Part shown: positions 19,887 to 29,767 of the stretch, piece by piece | Numbering within the stretch: position 1 is the first letter of the stretch | Layout: the number at the start of each line of letters is the position of its first letter | Source: Enterobacter sp. CC120223-11 | Lineage (GTDB): Bacteria > Pseudomonadota > Gammaproteobacteria > Enterobacterales > Enterobacteriaceae | Direction of reading: 5' to 3' | NCBI RefSeq assembly: GCF_900215375.1 | Contig: NZ_OBEF01000014.1 | Coordinates: 1-64,000 of the forward strand | DNA: 64,000 nucleotides | Made by a program: the position numbers and the translations under genes | Notes under the pieces: model-generated | Database searches by the model: none | What the model was told of the DNA's origin: nothing | Seen by the model: the letters and a program-made list of their open reading frames with translations, nothing else

Positions 19887-20294
19887 ATGCGCCTGCTTCA
19901 CACCATGCTTCGCGTGGGCAACCTGCAACGCTCCATCGAGTTTTACACCAACGTACTGGGCATGAGCCTGCTGCGCACCAGCGAAAACCCGGAATATAAG
20001 TACTCCCTCGCCTTCGTGGGCTACGGTCCGGAAAGCGAAGAAGCGGTCATCGAACTGACCTATAACTGGGACGTGGAAAGCTACGATCTCGGCACCGCCT
20101 ATGGCCACATCGCCCTGAGCGTGGACAACGCAGCCGAAGCCTGCGAACGCATCCGCAACAACGGCGGCAACGTCACGCGTGAAGCAGGTCCCGTTAAAGG
20201 CGGCACCACCGTTATCGCCTTTGTCGAAGATCCCGATGGCTACAAAATCGAACTGATCGAAGCCAAAGACGCCGGTAAAGGTCTCGGCGACTAA
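19887..20294 (+). CDS. gloA: Lactoylglutathione lyase (glyoxalase I)
   Basis: A 135-residue nickel-type glyoxalase I converting the methylglyoxal-glutathione hemithioacetal to lactoylglutathione. Metal ligands are His5 (LLHTML), Glu56 (AVIELTYN), His74 (AYGHIAL) and Glu122 (YKIELIE). The start at 19887 follows AAGGGGAAGAGT. It lies behind nemA, so quinone and aldehyde detoxification share NemR control. Confidence 0.97.
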   Translation: MRLLHTMLRVGNLQRSIEFYTNVLGMSLLRTSENPEYKYSLAFVGYGPESEEAVIELTYNWDVESYDLGTAYGHIALSVDNAAEACERIRNNGGNVTREAGPVKGGTTVIAFVEDPDGYKIELIEAKDAGKGLGD

Positions 20295-20301
20295 GCTGCA
20301 C

Positions 20302-20324
20302 GGGTGCTGAGGCACCCTTTTTTT
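20302..20324 (+). terminator. Terminator of gloA
   Basis: GGGTGC TGAG GCACCC followed by seven T; eight bases after the gloA stop. Confidence 0.9.
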
Positions 20325-20399
20325 GCTCCCGCCTCTGCTGCAACCGCCGGCAAAATTTGCCATAATGCGCGCTACTTTTTGTAAGCCTAAGAGATCCTG

Positions 20400-21047
20400 A
20401 TGTCCGACAACGCTCAACGTAATGCACTGTGCGACCGCTTCCGTGGTTTTTATCCTGTAGTGATTGATGTGGAAACCGCGGGTTTTAACGCCAAAACGGA
20501 TGCGCTGCTCGAAGTCGCCGCCGTGACGTTAAAAATGGACGAGGAAGGCTGGCTGATGCCAGACAGCACGCTGCATTTTCACGTTGAACCGTTTGAAGGT
20601 GCCAACCTGGTGCCGGAAGCGCTGGCCTTTAACGGCATCGATCCGAACGACCCAGAGCGTGGTGCAGTCAGCGAATATGATGCGCTGCACGCCATTTTCA
20701 AAGAAGTGCGTAAGGGCATGAAGGATCAGGAGTGCAACCGCGCGATTATGGTGGCGCATAACGCGACCTTCGATCACAGCTTTATGATGGCCGCCGCCGA
20801 GCGCGCAGGCCTGAAGCGCAATCCGTTCCACCCTTTCGTGACCTTTGATACCGCCGCCCTGAGCGGTCTGGCACTGGGGCAAACCGTGCTTTCAAAAGCC
20901 TGTATCGCGGCCGGAATGGAGTTTGACGGTACTAAGGCGCACTCTGCCCTGTACGACACCGAACAAACCGCTCAGCTGTTTTGCGAAATCGTCAATCGCT
21001 GGAAGCGCCTCGGCGGCTGGCCGTTGCCCGTTCCCGAAAGCGAGTGA
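20400..21047 (+). CDS. rnt: Ribonuclease T
   Basis: A 215-residue DEDD-family 3'-5' exonuclease that trims tRNA, 5S and 23S rRNA 3' ends. Exo I motif DVETAGF, exo [11 protein letters not shown] and exo [14 protein letters not shown] supply the acidic residues and the general-base histidine. The length and N-terminus ([14 protein letters not shown]) match E. coli RNase T. Confidence 0.97.
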   Translation: MSDNAQRNALCDRFRGFYPVVIDVETAGFNAKTDALLEVAAVTLKMDEEGWLMPDSTLHFHVEPFEGANLVPEALAFNGIDPNDPERGAVSEYDALHAIFKEVRKGMKDQECNRAIMVAHNATFDHSFMMAAAERAGLKRNPFHPFVTFDTAALSGLALGQTVLSKACIAAGMEFDGTKAHSALYDTEQTAQLFCEIVNRWKRLGGWPLPVPESE

Positions 21048-21051
21048 TAAA

Positions 21052-21079
21052 AAAAGCGACCATCTGGTCGCTTTTTTAT
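21052..21079. terminator. Bidirectional terminator between rnt and grxD
   Basis: AAAGCGACCA TC TGGTCGCTTTTTT: a 7-bp GC-rich core stem with A and T tails, between convergent genes. Confidence 0.9.
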
Positions 21080-21093
21080 TGCCGGGCAGAAAC

Positions 21094-21441
21094 TTATTCT
21101 GCAGCCTGCTCGTCGTCTTTGTACTTAGCTGCCGTCTCTTTGATCAGCTGCTGAAGTTCGCCGCGCTGGTACATTTCAATCAGAATGTCGCAGCCGCCAA
21201 CCAGCTCACCGTCAACCCACAGCTGCGGGAAGGTCGGCCAGTTTGCGTATTTTGGCAGTTCGGCGCGGATGTCCGGGTTTTGCAGAATATCAACGTAAGC
21301 AAAACGCTCGCCGCAGGCAGACAGCGCCTGAACCGCCTGAGCAGAGAAACCACAGCTCGGCAGCTTCGGGGAACCTTTCATGTACAGGAGAATTGGGTTT
21401 TCAGCGATTTGGGTCTGGATTTTCTCAAGAGTCGTGCTCAT
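21094..21441 (-). CDS. grxD: Monothiol glutaredoxin 4
   Basis: A 115-residue CGFS-type glutaredoxin that carries 2Fe-2S clusters with BolA partners and glutathione. The motif KLPSCGFSAQAV holds the active cysteine; WPTFPQLWVDGELVGGCDI gives the cis-proline and glutathione-binding loop. It is convergent with rnt and divergent from mepH, as in E. coli. Confidence 0.97.
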   Translation of the reverse strand: MSTTLEKIQTQIAENPILLYMKGSPKLPSCGFSAQAVQALSACGERFAYVDILQNPDIRAELPKYANWPTFPQLWVDGELVGGCDILIEMYQRGELQQLIKETAAKYKDDEQAAE

Positions 21442-21780
21442 TGTCTTGCTTCCTCAAACTTCTTTTTATGACTGTAGCTACTCAGTGTAACGCCAAGGCT
21501 ACTGCCAGAAAATAACATTTTGTTCACTCATAGGCATTTTACCTCTGACGCTGTAAAGTTGCCTTAAAAATATGTGTTTATCGGCAACGCCGCGCGGTTA
21601 CTTGAGCATTTTCCGAACGTCATGTTTCCATTTTGATGCATTTTTTTGCAGTCGCTAACGAAATGGAACACCCAATAGAAAAAGTCTATTAACAACCAGG
21701 GTTTTTATGCATTAGAATCGATGCGTTTTGTCAATCATACCCAGGCATGACTGCTTGCCTGCCCAACAGAGGAATGCTCA
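21442..21780. other. Intergenic region between grxD and mepH
   Basis: 339 bases carrying the divergent grxD and mepH promoters. Nothing gene-like. One ATAG-N7-CTAT element (21675-21689) resembles half of an OxyR site; I could not assign firm promoter hexamers. Confidence 0.6.
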
Positions 21781-22581
21781 GTGGCGCGGATAAATAAAAT
21801 CTCGATCACGCTCTGTGCTTTACTGTTTACATCGTTGTCGATAACGCCTTTGTCTCATGCGTCTGAACAGGCGCGCTCTTCTGCATCCCAGAAGTCACAC
21901 CAGGCCAAGACGGACCGTAAAAAACGAACCAGCGGCAGCAAAAGTAAAACCACCGCCAAAGCAAAAACTACCAGCAAAAAGAAAACCACGCTTAAAAGCA
22001 AATCCGCAGCATCCGCCGTCAGCAAAACTGCCTCCACCCGCAAAACCCGCAGCCCGGCCCTGAAAACGGCCTCCGTGAAAATGGTGCAGAAATGCAGCGT
22101 GCGTAAAGGCCATAAGAAATGCGTTAACGAAGAAGTGAAGCCGCTGACCATTGCCGACGCCCACAAGGCTCGCGTGCAGAAAGCGCAGAAAACGGCGATG
22201 AACAAACTGATGGGCCAGATTGGCAAGCCGTATCGCTGGGGTGGCACATCGCCACGCACCGGTTTCGACTGCAGCGGTCTGGTTTATTACGCCTATAAAG
22301 ACCTGGTTAAATTCCGCATTCCTCGCACCGCCAATGAGATGTATCACCTGCGTGATGCCCGCTCTGTCGATCGTGGTGAGTTGCAAAGCGGTGACCTGGT
22401 GTTCTTCCGCACTCGCGGGCGCGGCACCGCCGATCACGTCGGCGTGTACGTTGGCGGTGGGAAATTCATTCAGTCTCCACGTACCGGGCGAGATATTCAG
22501 ATTACCTCCCTCAGTGAAGATTACTGGGCCAACCACTACGTCGGCGCACGCCGCGTGATGACGCCTAAAACCATTCGCTGA
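21781..22581 (+). CDS. mepH: Murein DD-endopeptidase MepH (NlpC/P60)
   Basis: A 266-residue exported hydrolase that cuts meso-DAP/D-Ala cross-links during cell-wall growth. A signal peptide (about 1-27) is followed by a strongly basic Lys/Thr/Ser-rich linker (about 28-110) and the NlpC/P60 domain. Catalytic residues lie in GFDCSGLVYYAY (Cys), TADHVGVYVG (His) and ANHYVGARR. The start is GTG, giving MARINKISITLC as in E. coli YdhO. Confidence 0.95.
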   Translation: MARINKISITLCALLFTSLSITPLSHASEQARSSASQKSHQAKTDRKKRTSGSKSKTTAKAKTTSKKKTTLKSKSAASAVSKTASTRKTRSPALKTASVKMVQKCSVRKGHKKCVNEEVKPLTIADAHKARVQKAQKTAMNKLMGQIGKPYRWGGTSPRTGFDCSGLVYYAYKDLVKFRIPRTANEMYHLRDARSVDRGELQSGDLVFFRTRGRGTADHVGVYVGGGKFIQSPRTGRDIQITSLSEDYWANHYVGARRVMTPKTIR

Positions 22582-22701
22582 TCCCTGCCCCGTCGTTTCG
22601 ACTTCGGGGTAAGTTCTTCTTTAGCCACATCTTTTAATTTGCTACTCTATCCCTACTCAATACAGGGTTATTGGGTCTTAAAATAATAGGGAGAAGAAGC
22701 A

Positions 22702-23283
22702 ATGTCATTCGAATTACCTGCACTACCGTATGCAAAAGACGCCCTGGCGCCGCACATTTCTGCTGAAACGCTGGAATACCACTACGGCAAGCATCACCAG
22801 ACCTACGTCACCAACCTCAACAACCTGATCAAGGGCACCGCCTTTGAAGGTAAAACCCTGGAAGAGATCGTTCGTACCTCCGAAGCTGGCGTGTTCAATA
22901 ACGCCGCTCAGGTATGGAACCACACCTTCTACTGGCACTGCCTGGCACCCAACGCCGGTGGCGAGCCAACGGGTGAAGTCGCTGCGGCGATCAATGCAAG
23001 CTTCGGCAGCTTTGCTGATTTCAAAGCACAGTTCACCGATGCCGCAGTGAAAAACTTTGGCGCGGGCTGGACATGGCTTGTGAAGAAAGCAGACGGCAAA
23101 CTGGCTATCGTTTCTACGTCGAACGCAGGTACACCGCTGACGACTGACGCCAAACCGCTGCTGACCGTAGATGTGTGGGAACATGCCTATTACATCGACT
23201 ACCGTAACGCCCGCCCGAACTACCTCGAGCACTTCTGGGCGCTGGTAAACTGGGAATTTGTGGCGAAGAACCTCGCGGCATAA
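22702..23283 (+). CDS. sodB: Iron superoxide dismutase
   Basis: A 193-residue cytosolic Fe-SOD. The metal ligands are in [13 protein letters not shown] (His), [11 protein letters not shown] (His) and [13 protein letters not shown] (Asp and His). The Fe-type signature [10 protein letters not shown] identifies it as SodB rather than SodA. An ideal GGGAG ribosome site precedes the ATG. In E. coli the mRNA is repressed by the RyhB sRNA; I cannot verify pairing here. Confidence 0.98.
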   Translation: MSFELPALPYAKDALAPHISAETLEYHYGKHHQTYVTNLNNLIKGTAFEGKTLEEIVRTSEAGVFNNAAQVWNHTFYWHCLAPNAGGEPTGEVAAAINASFGSFADFKAQFTDAAVKNFGAGWTWLVKKADGKLAIVSTSNAGTPLTTDAKPLLTVDVWEHAYYIDYRNARPNYLEHFWALVNWEFVAKNLAA

Positions 23284-23289
23284 GACCAG

Positions 23290-23313
23290 GCCCGGCGGTG
23301 ATCGCCGCCGGGC
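23290..23313. terminator. Hairpin between convergent sodB and ydhP
   Basis: A 9-bp GC stem GCCCGGCGG / CCGCCGGGC with a six-base loop, six bases after the sodB stop. The following ATATTAT is a poor T-run, so termination is probable but not certain. Confidence 0.65.
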
Positions 23314-23319
23314 ATATTA

Positions 23320-24486
23320 TCAGTGGCTGGAGTATGCACCTTCAGGCTGACGACGACCGCTGAACAGCACCACGAGCAGCGCCACACCGGCAATTATCGC
23401 CCCCATCACCGGCACAAAACCGTAGCCCAGACCGCCGGAAATCACCGCCCCACCGGCTGCCGCACCGAGCGCATTTCCAAGATTGAACGCCCCGATATTG
23501 ACCGAAGATGAAAGCCCTGGAGCCTCGTGCGCCACGCGCATCACTCGCATCTGCAAAGGAGGCACGACAGCGAACGTTGCTGCGCCCCAGACGACCATGC
23601 TGACAGCCGCGCCAATCTCATTTTGCGCAACCCACGGAATCGCCACCATCACCGCAATAAGCAGTAGCAAAAACCCTTTCAGCGTGCCGGTCACCGAGCG
23701 GTCCGCAAACTTGCCGCCCAGATAGTTACCGATAGAGAAACCGACGCCAATCAGCACCAGCATCGCCGTAACGAACAGCGGAGACGCGGAGGTAATGCTG
23801 TGCAGTACGGGGGAAATATAGGTGTAAAGCGTGAACATAGCGCCCGCGCCAAGCACCGTCGTCAGCAGCGCCGTTAGCACCTGCGGACGCATCAGCACCG
23901 ACATCTCCTGTTTCACGTCCGGACGTTCACCGCTGGTGCCTTTCGGCAGTGAGAACCACAGGCTCGCCATCGCCACCACGCCAAGTCCCGCCGTAGCGAG
24001 GAACGACATACGCCAGCCGATGGTTTCACCGAGCCAGGTCGCCGCCGGGACACCGCCGATATTGGCAATCGTCAGGCCCATAAACATGGTCGCTACCGCA
24101 CTCGCCTGCTTATGTTTGGGCACAACGCTTGCTGCCACCACCGACCCGAGGCCGAAGAAGGCACCGTGGTTAAGGCTGGTGATAATGCGCGACAGCAGCA
24201 GCGTGGTGTAATCGGGCGCGATGGCTGACAGCACGTTGCCGAGGGTAAAAATCGCCATCAGGAAAATAAGCGCATTGCGGCGGGCGCGATGCGAGAGCAG
24301 CAGCGTCATCAGCGGCGCACCGACCATCACGCCAATGGCATAGGCGCTTATCAGCATCCCTGCTACGGGAATCGAGACATCCACGCCTTTGGCGATAACG
24401 GGCAGCAGGCCCATCGGCGAAAACTCGGTGGTGCCGATGGCAAAAGCGCCAATCGCCAACGCCAGCAGGGGAAAATTGATTTTCAT
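23320..24486 (-). CDS. ydhP: MFS efflux transporter YdhP
   Basis: A 388-residue twelve-helix major facilitator of the drug:H+ antiporter-1 group. The family motif appears in GVMVGAPLMTLLLSHRARRN. Similarity to E. coli YdhP is very high throughout; the substrate is unknown. I chose the ATG at 24486 (MKINFPLLAL) because it equals the E. coli start; the frame extends to 24552 without support. Confidence 0.94.
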   Translation of the reverse strand: MKINFPLLALAIGAFAIGTTEFSPMGLLPVIAKGVDVSIPVAGMLISAYAIGVMVGAPLMTLLLSHRARRNALIFLMAIFTLGNVLSAIAPDYTTLLLSRIITSLNHGAFFGLGSVVAASVVPKHKQASAVATMFMGLTIANIGGVPAATWLGETIGWRMSFLATAGLGVVAMASLWFSLPKGTSGERPDVKQEMSVLMRPQVLTALLTTVLGAGAMFTLYTYISPVLHSITSASPLFVTAMLVLIGVGFSIGNYLGGKFADRSVTGTLKGFLLLLIAVMVAIPWVAQNEIGAAVSMVVWGAATFAVVPPLQMRVMRVAHEAPGLSSSVNIGAFNLGNALGAAAGGAVISGGLGYGFVPVMGAIIAGVALLVVLFSGRRQPEGAYSSH

Positions 24487-24656
24487 GTCACGACTCCGGT
24501 TAACCCTTTTTTCGCAAGGGCACGACAACAGAAGTGAAAAGCATGACATCAATCACAAAAAAACAGAAGTAAACAAAATGACAAAAGTTTATTGCGAATT
24601 TGATAACAATCGGAGGAGCGTAAAGAAGGAGGAAGAGGACTCTCCCTCCGGATAAA

Positions 24657-24746
24657 TCAGTGCAACACCGCAGTCAGCCCAGCGGCGACAATCAACGCCA
24701 AAGCGACTACTGTAGTCATCAGAGAGAGCTTCAGATCGGTACTCAT
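24657..24746 (-). CDS. ynhF: Small membrane protein YnhF (29 residues)
   Basis: A 29-codon gene reading MSTDLKLSLMTTVVALALIV and ending in AAGLTAVLH. It is a single-helix inner-membrane protein almost identical to E. coli YnhF, a stress-linked small protein of unknown function. AAGGAG lies at good distance before the ATG at 24746. It has the E. coli position, between ydhP and purR. Confidence 0.93.
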   Translation of the reverse strand: MSTDLKLSLMTTVVALALIVAAGLTAVLH

Positions 24747-24981
24747 CAATTTTTCTCCTTTTAATCCCCACAGCAAAAGTGAGCCTGCTCATTTTTGCAC
24801 AAACAAAGCTAAAAATCTTCCGGCTTTTAGGCTGATAGCGATTTTTCTCTTTCCCTTTGCCTCAGAATCAGACAAAATTCCACGCTAATTTAAAAGCGTA
24901 CCAGCCATTGACCCCCTCCTGTCGTCCTGTGTCGTATCCCGGCGTACCGCAATTCGAATGAATTGTGTTAAGGGTGTGTAA

Positions 24982-24997
24982 AGGCAAACGTTTCCGT
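24982..24997. promoter_or_regulatory. PurR operator O1 upstream of purR
   Basis: AGGCAAACGTTTCCGT closely matches the PurR box ACGCAAACGTTTNCGT. It lies 42 bases before the purR start and should mediate autoregulation. Confidence 0.92.
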
Positions 24998-25039
24998 ATC
25001 GGTAATCAGGCGTAAGGGAAGGGTCTGGAGTGAGAACGA

Positions 25040-26065
25040 ATGGCAACAATTAAAGATGTAGCGAAGCGCGCAAACGTTTCCACCACAACCGTATCACATG
25101 TGATTAACAAAACGCGTTTCGTTGCCGAAGAGACGCGTAACGCGGTTTGGGCGGCGATCAAAGAGCTGCACTACTCGCCAAGCGCCGTGGCGCGCAGCCT
25201 GAAGGTCAATCACACCAAAACCATCGGTCTGCTGGCCACCAGCAGCGAAGCGGCCTACTTTGCGGAAATTATTGAAGCCGTTGAGAAAAACTGTTTCGAA
25301 AAAGGCTACACGCTTATCCTCGGCAACGCCTGGAATAACCTGGAAAAACAGCGCGCCTACCTGTCAATGATGGCGCAAAAGCGCGTCGATGGCCTGCTGG
25401 TAATGTGCTCCGAATACCCGCAGCCGGTGCTCGATATGCTGGAAGAGTACCGCCACATTCCGATGGTGGTGATGGACTGGGGTGAAGCCAAGGCCGACTT
25501 TACTGACACCGTTATCGACAACGCTTTCCAGGGCGGATACCTGGCCGGTCGCTACCTGCTCGAACGCGGTCATCGCGATATCGGCGTGATCCCGGGCCCG
25601 ATGGAACGCAACACCGGTGCAGGCCGCCTGGCAGGGTTTATGCGAGCGATGGAAGAAGCGCAGGTGAACGTGCCGGAGAACTGGATTGTGCAGGGCGACT
25701 TCGAGCCTGAATCCGGCTACCGCGCGATGCAGCAAATTATTGCGCAACAGCCGCGCCCTACCGCGGTTTTCTGCGGTGGTGACATCATGGCGATGGGCGC
25801 GCTCTGTGCCGCCGATGAGCATGGTCTGCGCGTCCCGCAGGATATTTCTGTGATCGGGTATGACAACGTGCGCAACGCCCGCTTCTTCACCCCGGCGCTG
25901 ACGACCATTCATCAGCCGAAGGATTCTCTCGGTGAAGCTGCCTTCGACATGCTGCTCGACAGAATCGTCAACAAGCGTGAAGAGTCGCAGTCTATTGAAG
26001 TCCACCCGCGCCTGATTGAACGTCGCTCGGTGGCGGACGGTCCGTACCGCGATTACCGCCGTTAA
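25040..26065 (+). CDS. purR: Purine repressor PurR (LacI family)
   Basis: A 341-residue repressor of purine synthesis genes, active with hypoxanthine or guanine. The N-terminal helix-turn-helix is [20 protein letters not shown], followed by the hinge helix with SPSAVARSL that intercalates DNA. A periplasmic-binding-like core with corepressor residues follows ([28 protein letters not shown]). It has two operators, one upstream and one inside codons 10-15, as in E. coli. Confidence 0.98.
   Translation: MATIKDVAKRANVSTTTVSHVINKTRFVAEETRNAVWAAIKELHYSPSAVARSLKVNHTKTIGLLATSSEAAYFAEIIEAVEKNCFEKGYTLILGNAWNNLEKQRAYLSMMAQKRVDGLLVMCSEYPQPVLDMLEEYRHIPMVVMDWGEAKADFTDTVIDNAFQGGYLAGRYLLERGHRDIGVIPGPMERNTGAGRLAGFMRAMEEAQVNVPENWIVQGDFEPESGYRAMQQIIAQQPRPTAVFCGGDIMAMGALCAADEHGLRVPQDISVIGYDNVRNARFFTPALTTIHQPKDSLGEAAFDMLLDRIVNKREESQSIEVHPRLIERRSVADGPYRDYRR
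25068..25083. promoter_or_regulatory. PurR operator O2 inside purR
   Basis: GCGCAAACGTTTCCAC is a second PurR-type palindrome within the first codons of purR, matching the intragenic autoregulatory operator of E. coli purR. Confidence 0.88.
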
Positions 26066-26082
26066 TGCCTCTCAGGGGCCGG

Positions 26083-26994
26083 TCACGCCGGCTCCTGCAG
26101 CCACTCCTTATTCAGCGTTTCGCTGTCCCCCAGATACTCCAGCAGCCAGCTCAGCGCCGGTGACATATCATTTTGTTGCCACGTCAGGCAGCACGCCGCA
26201 TCCGGGAACGGATTCTCCAGTTCAAGTGCGACCCACTCACCGCTGTCAATGTACGGGCGGGCAAAATGCGTCGGTACCATTCCGGCACACAGCCCCGCCG
26301 AAAGGCAGGTGGCAGAGGATTCCCAGTCCGGCACCACGATCCGCTTTTGGTTATCCAAAAGCCAGGTGATGCGTTTGGGCAACGAACGGGACGTGTCTTC
26401 GCGTACCAGCGCTGGCCAGTTGCGCAACACGTCGTCGCTTAGCGGGCCGGGCATCTGCGCCAAAGGATGCTGACTGGACACCACGCAGTTCCAGCTCAGC
26501 ATCCCCATGTCGCGAAAAGCATAGCGTCCACCAACCGGGATCGCCTGCGTCGCCCCAATGGCCAGTTCAACGCGCCCATCCGACAGTGCATCCCAGACGC
26601 CGTTAAACACCTCCTGGAAAACGCACAGCTCCACGTCCTGAAAATGACGGTAGAAATCGACAATCAGCTGTCGGGTGCGCTCGGGGCGCACGATGTTGTC
26701 GACGGCGATCGCCAGATTGCCGCGCCAGCCGTTGGCTATCTGCTGGCACTGCTGGCGGGTGATCTGCATTTTTTTGATAACAGAGCGCCCTTCTTTCAAA
26801 AACCAGACCCCGGCTGGCGTTAGCTCGACGTCACGATGACGCCGTTCGAACAGCGGCACAGCCAGCCACTCCTCCAGCTGACGCACCGTATAGCTGACCG
26901 CAGAAGGCACGCGATGCAACTCCTGTGCGGCCGCGCTGAAGCTGCCGTTACGGGCCACCGCGTCCACCACTTCAAGGGAATATTCAGACCACAT
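26083..26994 (-). CDS. punR: LysR-type regulator PunR (YdhB)
   Basis: A 303-residue LysR-type activator. The N-terminal winged helix is [20 protein letters not shown]; the C-terminal part is an inducer-binding fold. The orthologue in E. coli (YdhB) activates the divergent purine nucleoside importer punC in response to adenosine. It is divergent from punC with a 113-base shared promoter region, and convergent with purR after 17 bases. Confidence 0.93.
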   Translation of the reverse strand: MWSEYSLEVVDAVARNGSFSAAAQELHRVPSAVSYTVRQLEEWLAVPLFERRHRDVELTPAGVWFLKEGRSVIKKMQITRQQCQQIANGWRGNLAIAVDNIVRPERTRQLIVDFYRHFQDVELCVFQEVFNGVWDALSDGRVELAIGATQAIPVGGRYAFRDMGMLSWNCVVSSQHPLAQMPGPLSDDVLRNWPALVREDTSRSLPKRITWLLDNQKRIVVPDWESSATCLSAGLCAGMVPTHFARPYIDSGEWVALELENPFPDAACCLTWQQNDMSPALSWLLEYLGDSETLNKEWLQEPA

Positions 26995-27107
26995 TTTTTG
27001 CCTGCAAAAATTTTGAACTCACCCGACAAATATTAGCGTTTCACAAGCAAAGTTGCACTCCCTACACTCTGCTGCCATGTACACCTGCAACAAGAAAGAG
27101 AAAGATT

Positions 27108-28289
27108 ATGCAACCTGGTAAAGGATTTTTATGCTGGCTGGCGGGCCTCAGCGTGCTCGGTTTTCTGGCAACCGATATGTATCTCCCCGCTTTTGCCGCG
27201 ATTCAGAATGATTTACAAACGCCCGCCGCGGCCGTTAGCGCCAGCCTCAGCCTGTTCCTGGCCGGGTTTGCCTTCGCTCAGCTTTTGTGGGGGCCACTCT
27301 CCGACCGTTACGGTCGCAAACCTGTGCTGCTGACAGGGCTTGCCATCTTTGCCGTGGGCTGTCTCGGTATGCTGTGGGTCCGCGATGCCACGCTGCTGCT
27401 GGTTCTGCGTTTTGTGCAGGCCGTCGGGGTTTGTGCCGCTGCGGTGACCTGGCAGGCGATGGTGACGGACTATTATCCAGCCAGTCGCACCAACCGTATT
27501 TTTGCGACGATTATGCCGCTGGTCGGGCTTTCCCCGGCGCTGGCGCCGTTACTTGGCAGCTGGATCCTGCATCACTTTGAGTGGCAGGCCATTTTCGCCA
27601 CGCTGTTCGGGATTACGCTGCTGCTGATGCTGCCTGCCCTGCGCCTGAAAAAACCGGTCAAAACATTCCATAAGGAAGAACAACCGCTCACCTTTATGAC
27701 CCTGCTTCGCTCACAGGATTATCGCGGCAACGTGCTTATCTACGCCGCCTGCTCCGCCAGTTTCTTCGCGTGGCTTACCGGGTCGCCGTTTATTCTTGAT
27801 GCGATGGGCTACGGCCCGACGGTGATTGGCCTGAGCTATGTCCCACAGACCATCGCTTTCCTTATCGGGGGTTATGGCTGTCGCGCTGCGCTGCAGAAAT
27901 GGCAGGGCCAGCAGATGCTGCCATGGCTGCTGACAGCCTTTGCCGTGAGCGTGGCAGGCACCTTTGCCGTGGGCCTGACCGCAGGCAACTCACTGACCAC
28001 TCTGCTGATTCCCTTCTGCCTGATGGCAATGGCTAACGGCGCGATTTACCCGATCGTTGTGGCTCAGGCACTTCGCCCGTTCCCGCAGGCAACAGGTCGC
28101 GCGGCGGCATTGCAGAACACGCTGCAATTGGGTTTGTGCTTCCTGGCAAGCATTGTGGTTTCAACCCTGATAGCCACCCCGCTGCTGACCACCACCAGCG
28201 TGATGCTGGCGACCGTCGTGCTGGCGGCCTGGGGCTATCGGATGCAATCCACAGCAGATGAAAATGTGGCTGAAGAATCACACGCATAG
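27108..28289 (+). CDS. punC: Purine nucleoside MFS transporter PunC (YdhC)
   Basis: A 393-residue twelve-helix transporter of the Bcr/CflA branch of the major facilitator family. Motif A appears as [18 protein letters not shown] and the N-terminus reads [15 protein letters not shown]. The E. coli orthologue imports adenosine and other purine nucleosides and is activated by PunR, which lies divergently next to it here. Confidence 0.92.
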   Translation: MQPGKGFLCWLAGLSVLGFLATDMYLPAFAAIQNDLQTPAAAVSASLSLFLAGFAFAQLLWGPLSDRYGRKPVLLTGLAIFAVGCLGMLWVRDATLLLVLRFVQAVGVCAAAVTWQAMVTDYYPASRTNRIFATIMPLVGLSPALAPLLGSWILHHFEWQAIFATLFGITLLLMLPALRLKKPVKTFHKEEQPLTFMTLLRSQDYRGNVLIYAACSASFFAWLTGSPFILDAMGYGPTVIGLSYVPQTIAFLIGGYGCRAALQKWQGQQMLPWLLTAFAVSVAGTFAVGLTAGNSLTTLLIPFCLMAMANGAIYPIVVAQALRPFPQATGRAAALQNTLQLGLCFLASIVVSTLIATPLLTTTSVMLATVVLAAWGYRMQSTADENVAEESHA

Positions 28290-28341
28290 TGACATTAGCG
28301 ACTATGTAACAATTCAGTCATTAGTTTGCTAAGATTTTTTA

Positions 28342-28370
28342 TTGAATCAGCTATTTTTGCGGCCTATACT
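28342..28370 (+). promoter_or_regulatory. Distal sigma-70 promoter of cfa
   Basis: TTGAAT (28342-28347), a 17-base spacer, then TATACT (28365-28370). A start near 28377 would give a leader of about 212 nt, the same as the distal cfa promoter of E. coli. Confidence 0.82.
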
Positions 28371-28542
28371 GATTTTCGGTCTTACATAAATACGATAAAT
28401 ATTAGCGATTAACGAGGGAACGGATCTCCCTCGTTTCACCACGGATGGCCTTTCGGCAAGGGATATCTCCCTTCCTCTGTTCTACGTCGGATAGCAGACT
28501 CACGGTAATTCCGTGAGAGTTCTCACATAACCCAAAAAGCGT

Positions 28543-28549
28543 CTACGCT
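28543..28549 (+). promoter_or_regulatory. Proximal sigma-S type promoter of cfa
   Basis: CTACGCT preceded by T fits the sigma-S extended -10 pattern. Initiation about seven bases later (near 28556) would give a leader of about 34 nt, as for the E. coli RpoS promoter. Confidence 0.72.
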
Positions 28550-28589
28550 GTTTTAAGGTTCTGATCACAAGCCGCGTGATGGAGAAGCT

Positions 28590-29738
28590 ATGAGTTCATC
28601 GTGTATAGAAGAAGTCAATGTGCCCAATGACGACTGGTTCCGGATAGTCAACGAACTGTTGAGCCGCGCCGGTATCAGAATTAATGGTTCAGCCCCCTCA
28701 GATATCCAGGTAAATAATCCCCTCTTCTTTAAGCGCGTGCTGCAGGAAGGGTCTCTGGGATTAGGCGAAAGCTATATGGATGGCTGGTGGGAATGCGAAC
28801 GGCTGGATGTGTTTTTCCAGCAGGTATTGCGCGCCGGGCTCGAAAGCCAACTCCCCCACCATCTTAAAGACACCCTCCGCATTGCAGGTGCTCGCCTGCT
28901 AAATTTGCAAAGTAAAAAACGCGCCTGGATAGTCGGCAAAGAGCATTACGATCTGGGTAATGACCTGTTCAGCCGGATGCTCGATCCGTTTATGCAGTAT
29001 TCCTGCGCCTACTGGAAAGAAGCGGAAACGCTGGAACAGGCCCAGCAGGCTAAGCTGAGCCTTATTTGTCAGAAACTGCAGCTGCAGCCCGGCATGCGGG
29101 TGCTGGATATTGGCTGCGGCTGGGGCGGTCTGGCGTATTACATGGCGAAAAATTACGGCGTCAGCGTGGTTGGCGTGACCATTTCTGCGGAGCAGCAGAA
29201 ATTGGCCCAGGCCCGCTGTGAAGGGCTGGACGTGCAAATCCTGTTGCAGGACTATCGGGGTTTGCAGGATCAATTCGACCGTATCGTTTCTGTCGGCATG
29301 TTCGAGCACGTCGGGCCGAAAAACTACGCCACCTATTTCAACGTCGTCGACAGAAATCTGAAGCAGGATGGCCTTTTCCTGCTGCACACCATCGGGTCGA
29401 AAAGGACGGACAACAACGTTGATCCCTGGATCAACAAATACATCTTCCCGAACGGCTGCCTGCCCTCTGTGCGTCAAATCGCCAACGCCAGCGAGCCTCA
29501 CTTTGTGATGGAGGACTGGCACAACTTTGGCGCTGACTATGACACCACGCTGATGGCCTGGCACGCCCGTTTTTTACAATGCTGGCCTGAAATTGCCGAC
29601 AACTATTCGGAACGATTCAAACGGATGTTCTCGTATTACCTGAACGCCTGCGCCGGGGCGTTTCGCGCCAGGGATATTCACCTCTGGCAGGTGGTATTCA
29701 CGCGCGGAGCCGAAGGTGGTCTGCGCGTTGCACGTTAA
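28590..29738 (+). CDS. cfa: Cyclopropane fatty acyl phospholipid synthase
   Basis: A 382-residue peripheral membrane enzyme that transfers a methylene group from S-adenosylmethionine to cis-unsaturated acyl chains of phospholipids in stationary phase or acid stress. The SAM-binding motif is VLDIGCGWGGLAYYMAKNYG (about 171-190); EHYDLGNDLF and MQYSCAYWKEA (catalytic-region cysteine) are family motifs. The length matches E. coli Cfa. It has two promoters and a strong terminator. Confidence 0.97.
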   Translation: MSSSCIEEVNVPNDDWFRIVNELLSRAGIRINGSAPSDIQVNNPLFFKRVLQEGSLGLGESYMDGWWECERLDVFFQQVLRAGLESQLPHHLKDTLRIAGARLLNLQSKKRAWIVGKEHYDLGNDLFSRMLDPFMQYSCAYWKEAETLEQAQQAKLSLICQKLQLQPGMRVLDIGCGWGGLAYYMAKNYGVSVVGVTISAEQQKLAQARCEGLDVQILLQDYRGLQDQFDRIVSVGMFEHVGPKNYATYFNVVDRNLKQDGLFLLHTIGSKRTDNNVDPWINKYIFPNGCLPSVRQIANASEPHFVMEDWHNFGADYDTTLMAWHARFLQCWPEIADNYSERFKRMFSYYLNACAGAFRARDIHLWQVVFTRGAEGGLRVAR

Positions 29739-29742
29739 AACA

Positions 29743-29764
29743 AAACCCCGGCAAGCCGGGGTTT
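29743..29764. terminator. Bidirectional terminator between cfa and riboflavin synthase
   Basis: AAACCCCGGC AA GCCGGGGTTT, a perfect 10-bp stem followed by TCTTTTA, between convergent genes. Confidence 0.9.
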
Positions 29765-29767
29765 CTT

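Larger units (their letters stand above)
28290..28589. other. punC-cfa intergenic region with long cfa leader
   Basis: 300 bases without a gene. It holds two promoters for cfa and an imperfect hairpin (arms 28411-28419 and 28427-28435) that may end punC or fold in the cfa leader. The long leader is where sRNAs act in E. coli. Confidence 0.7.
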
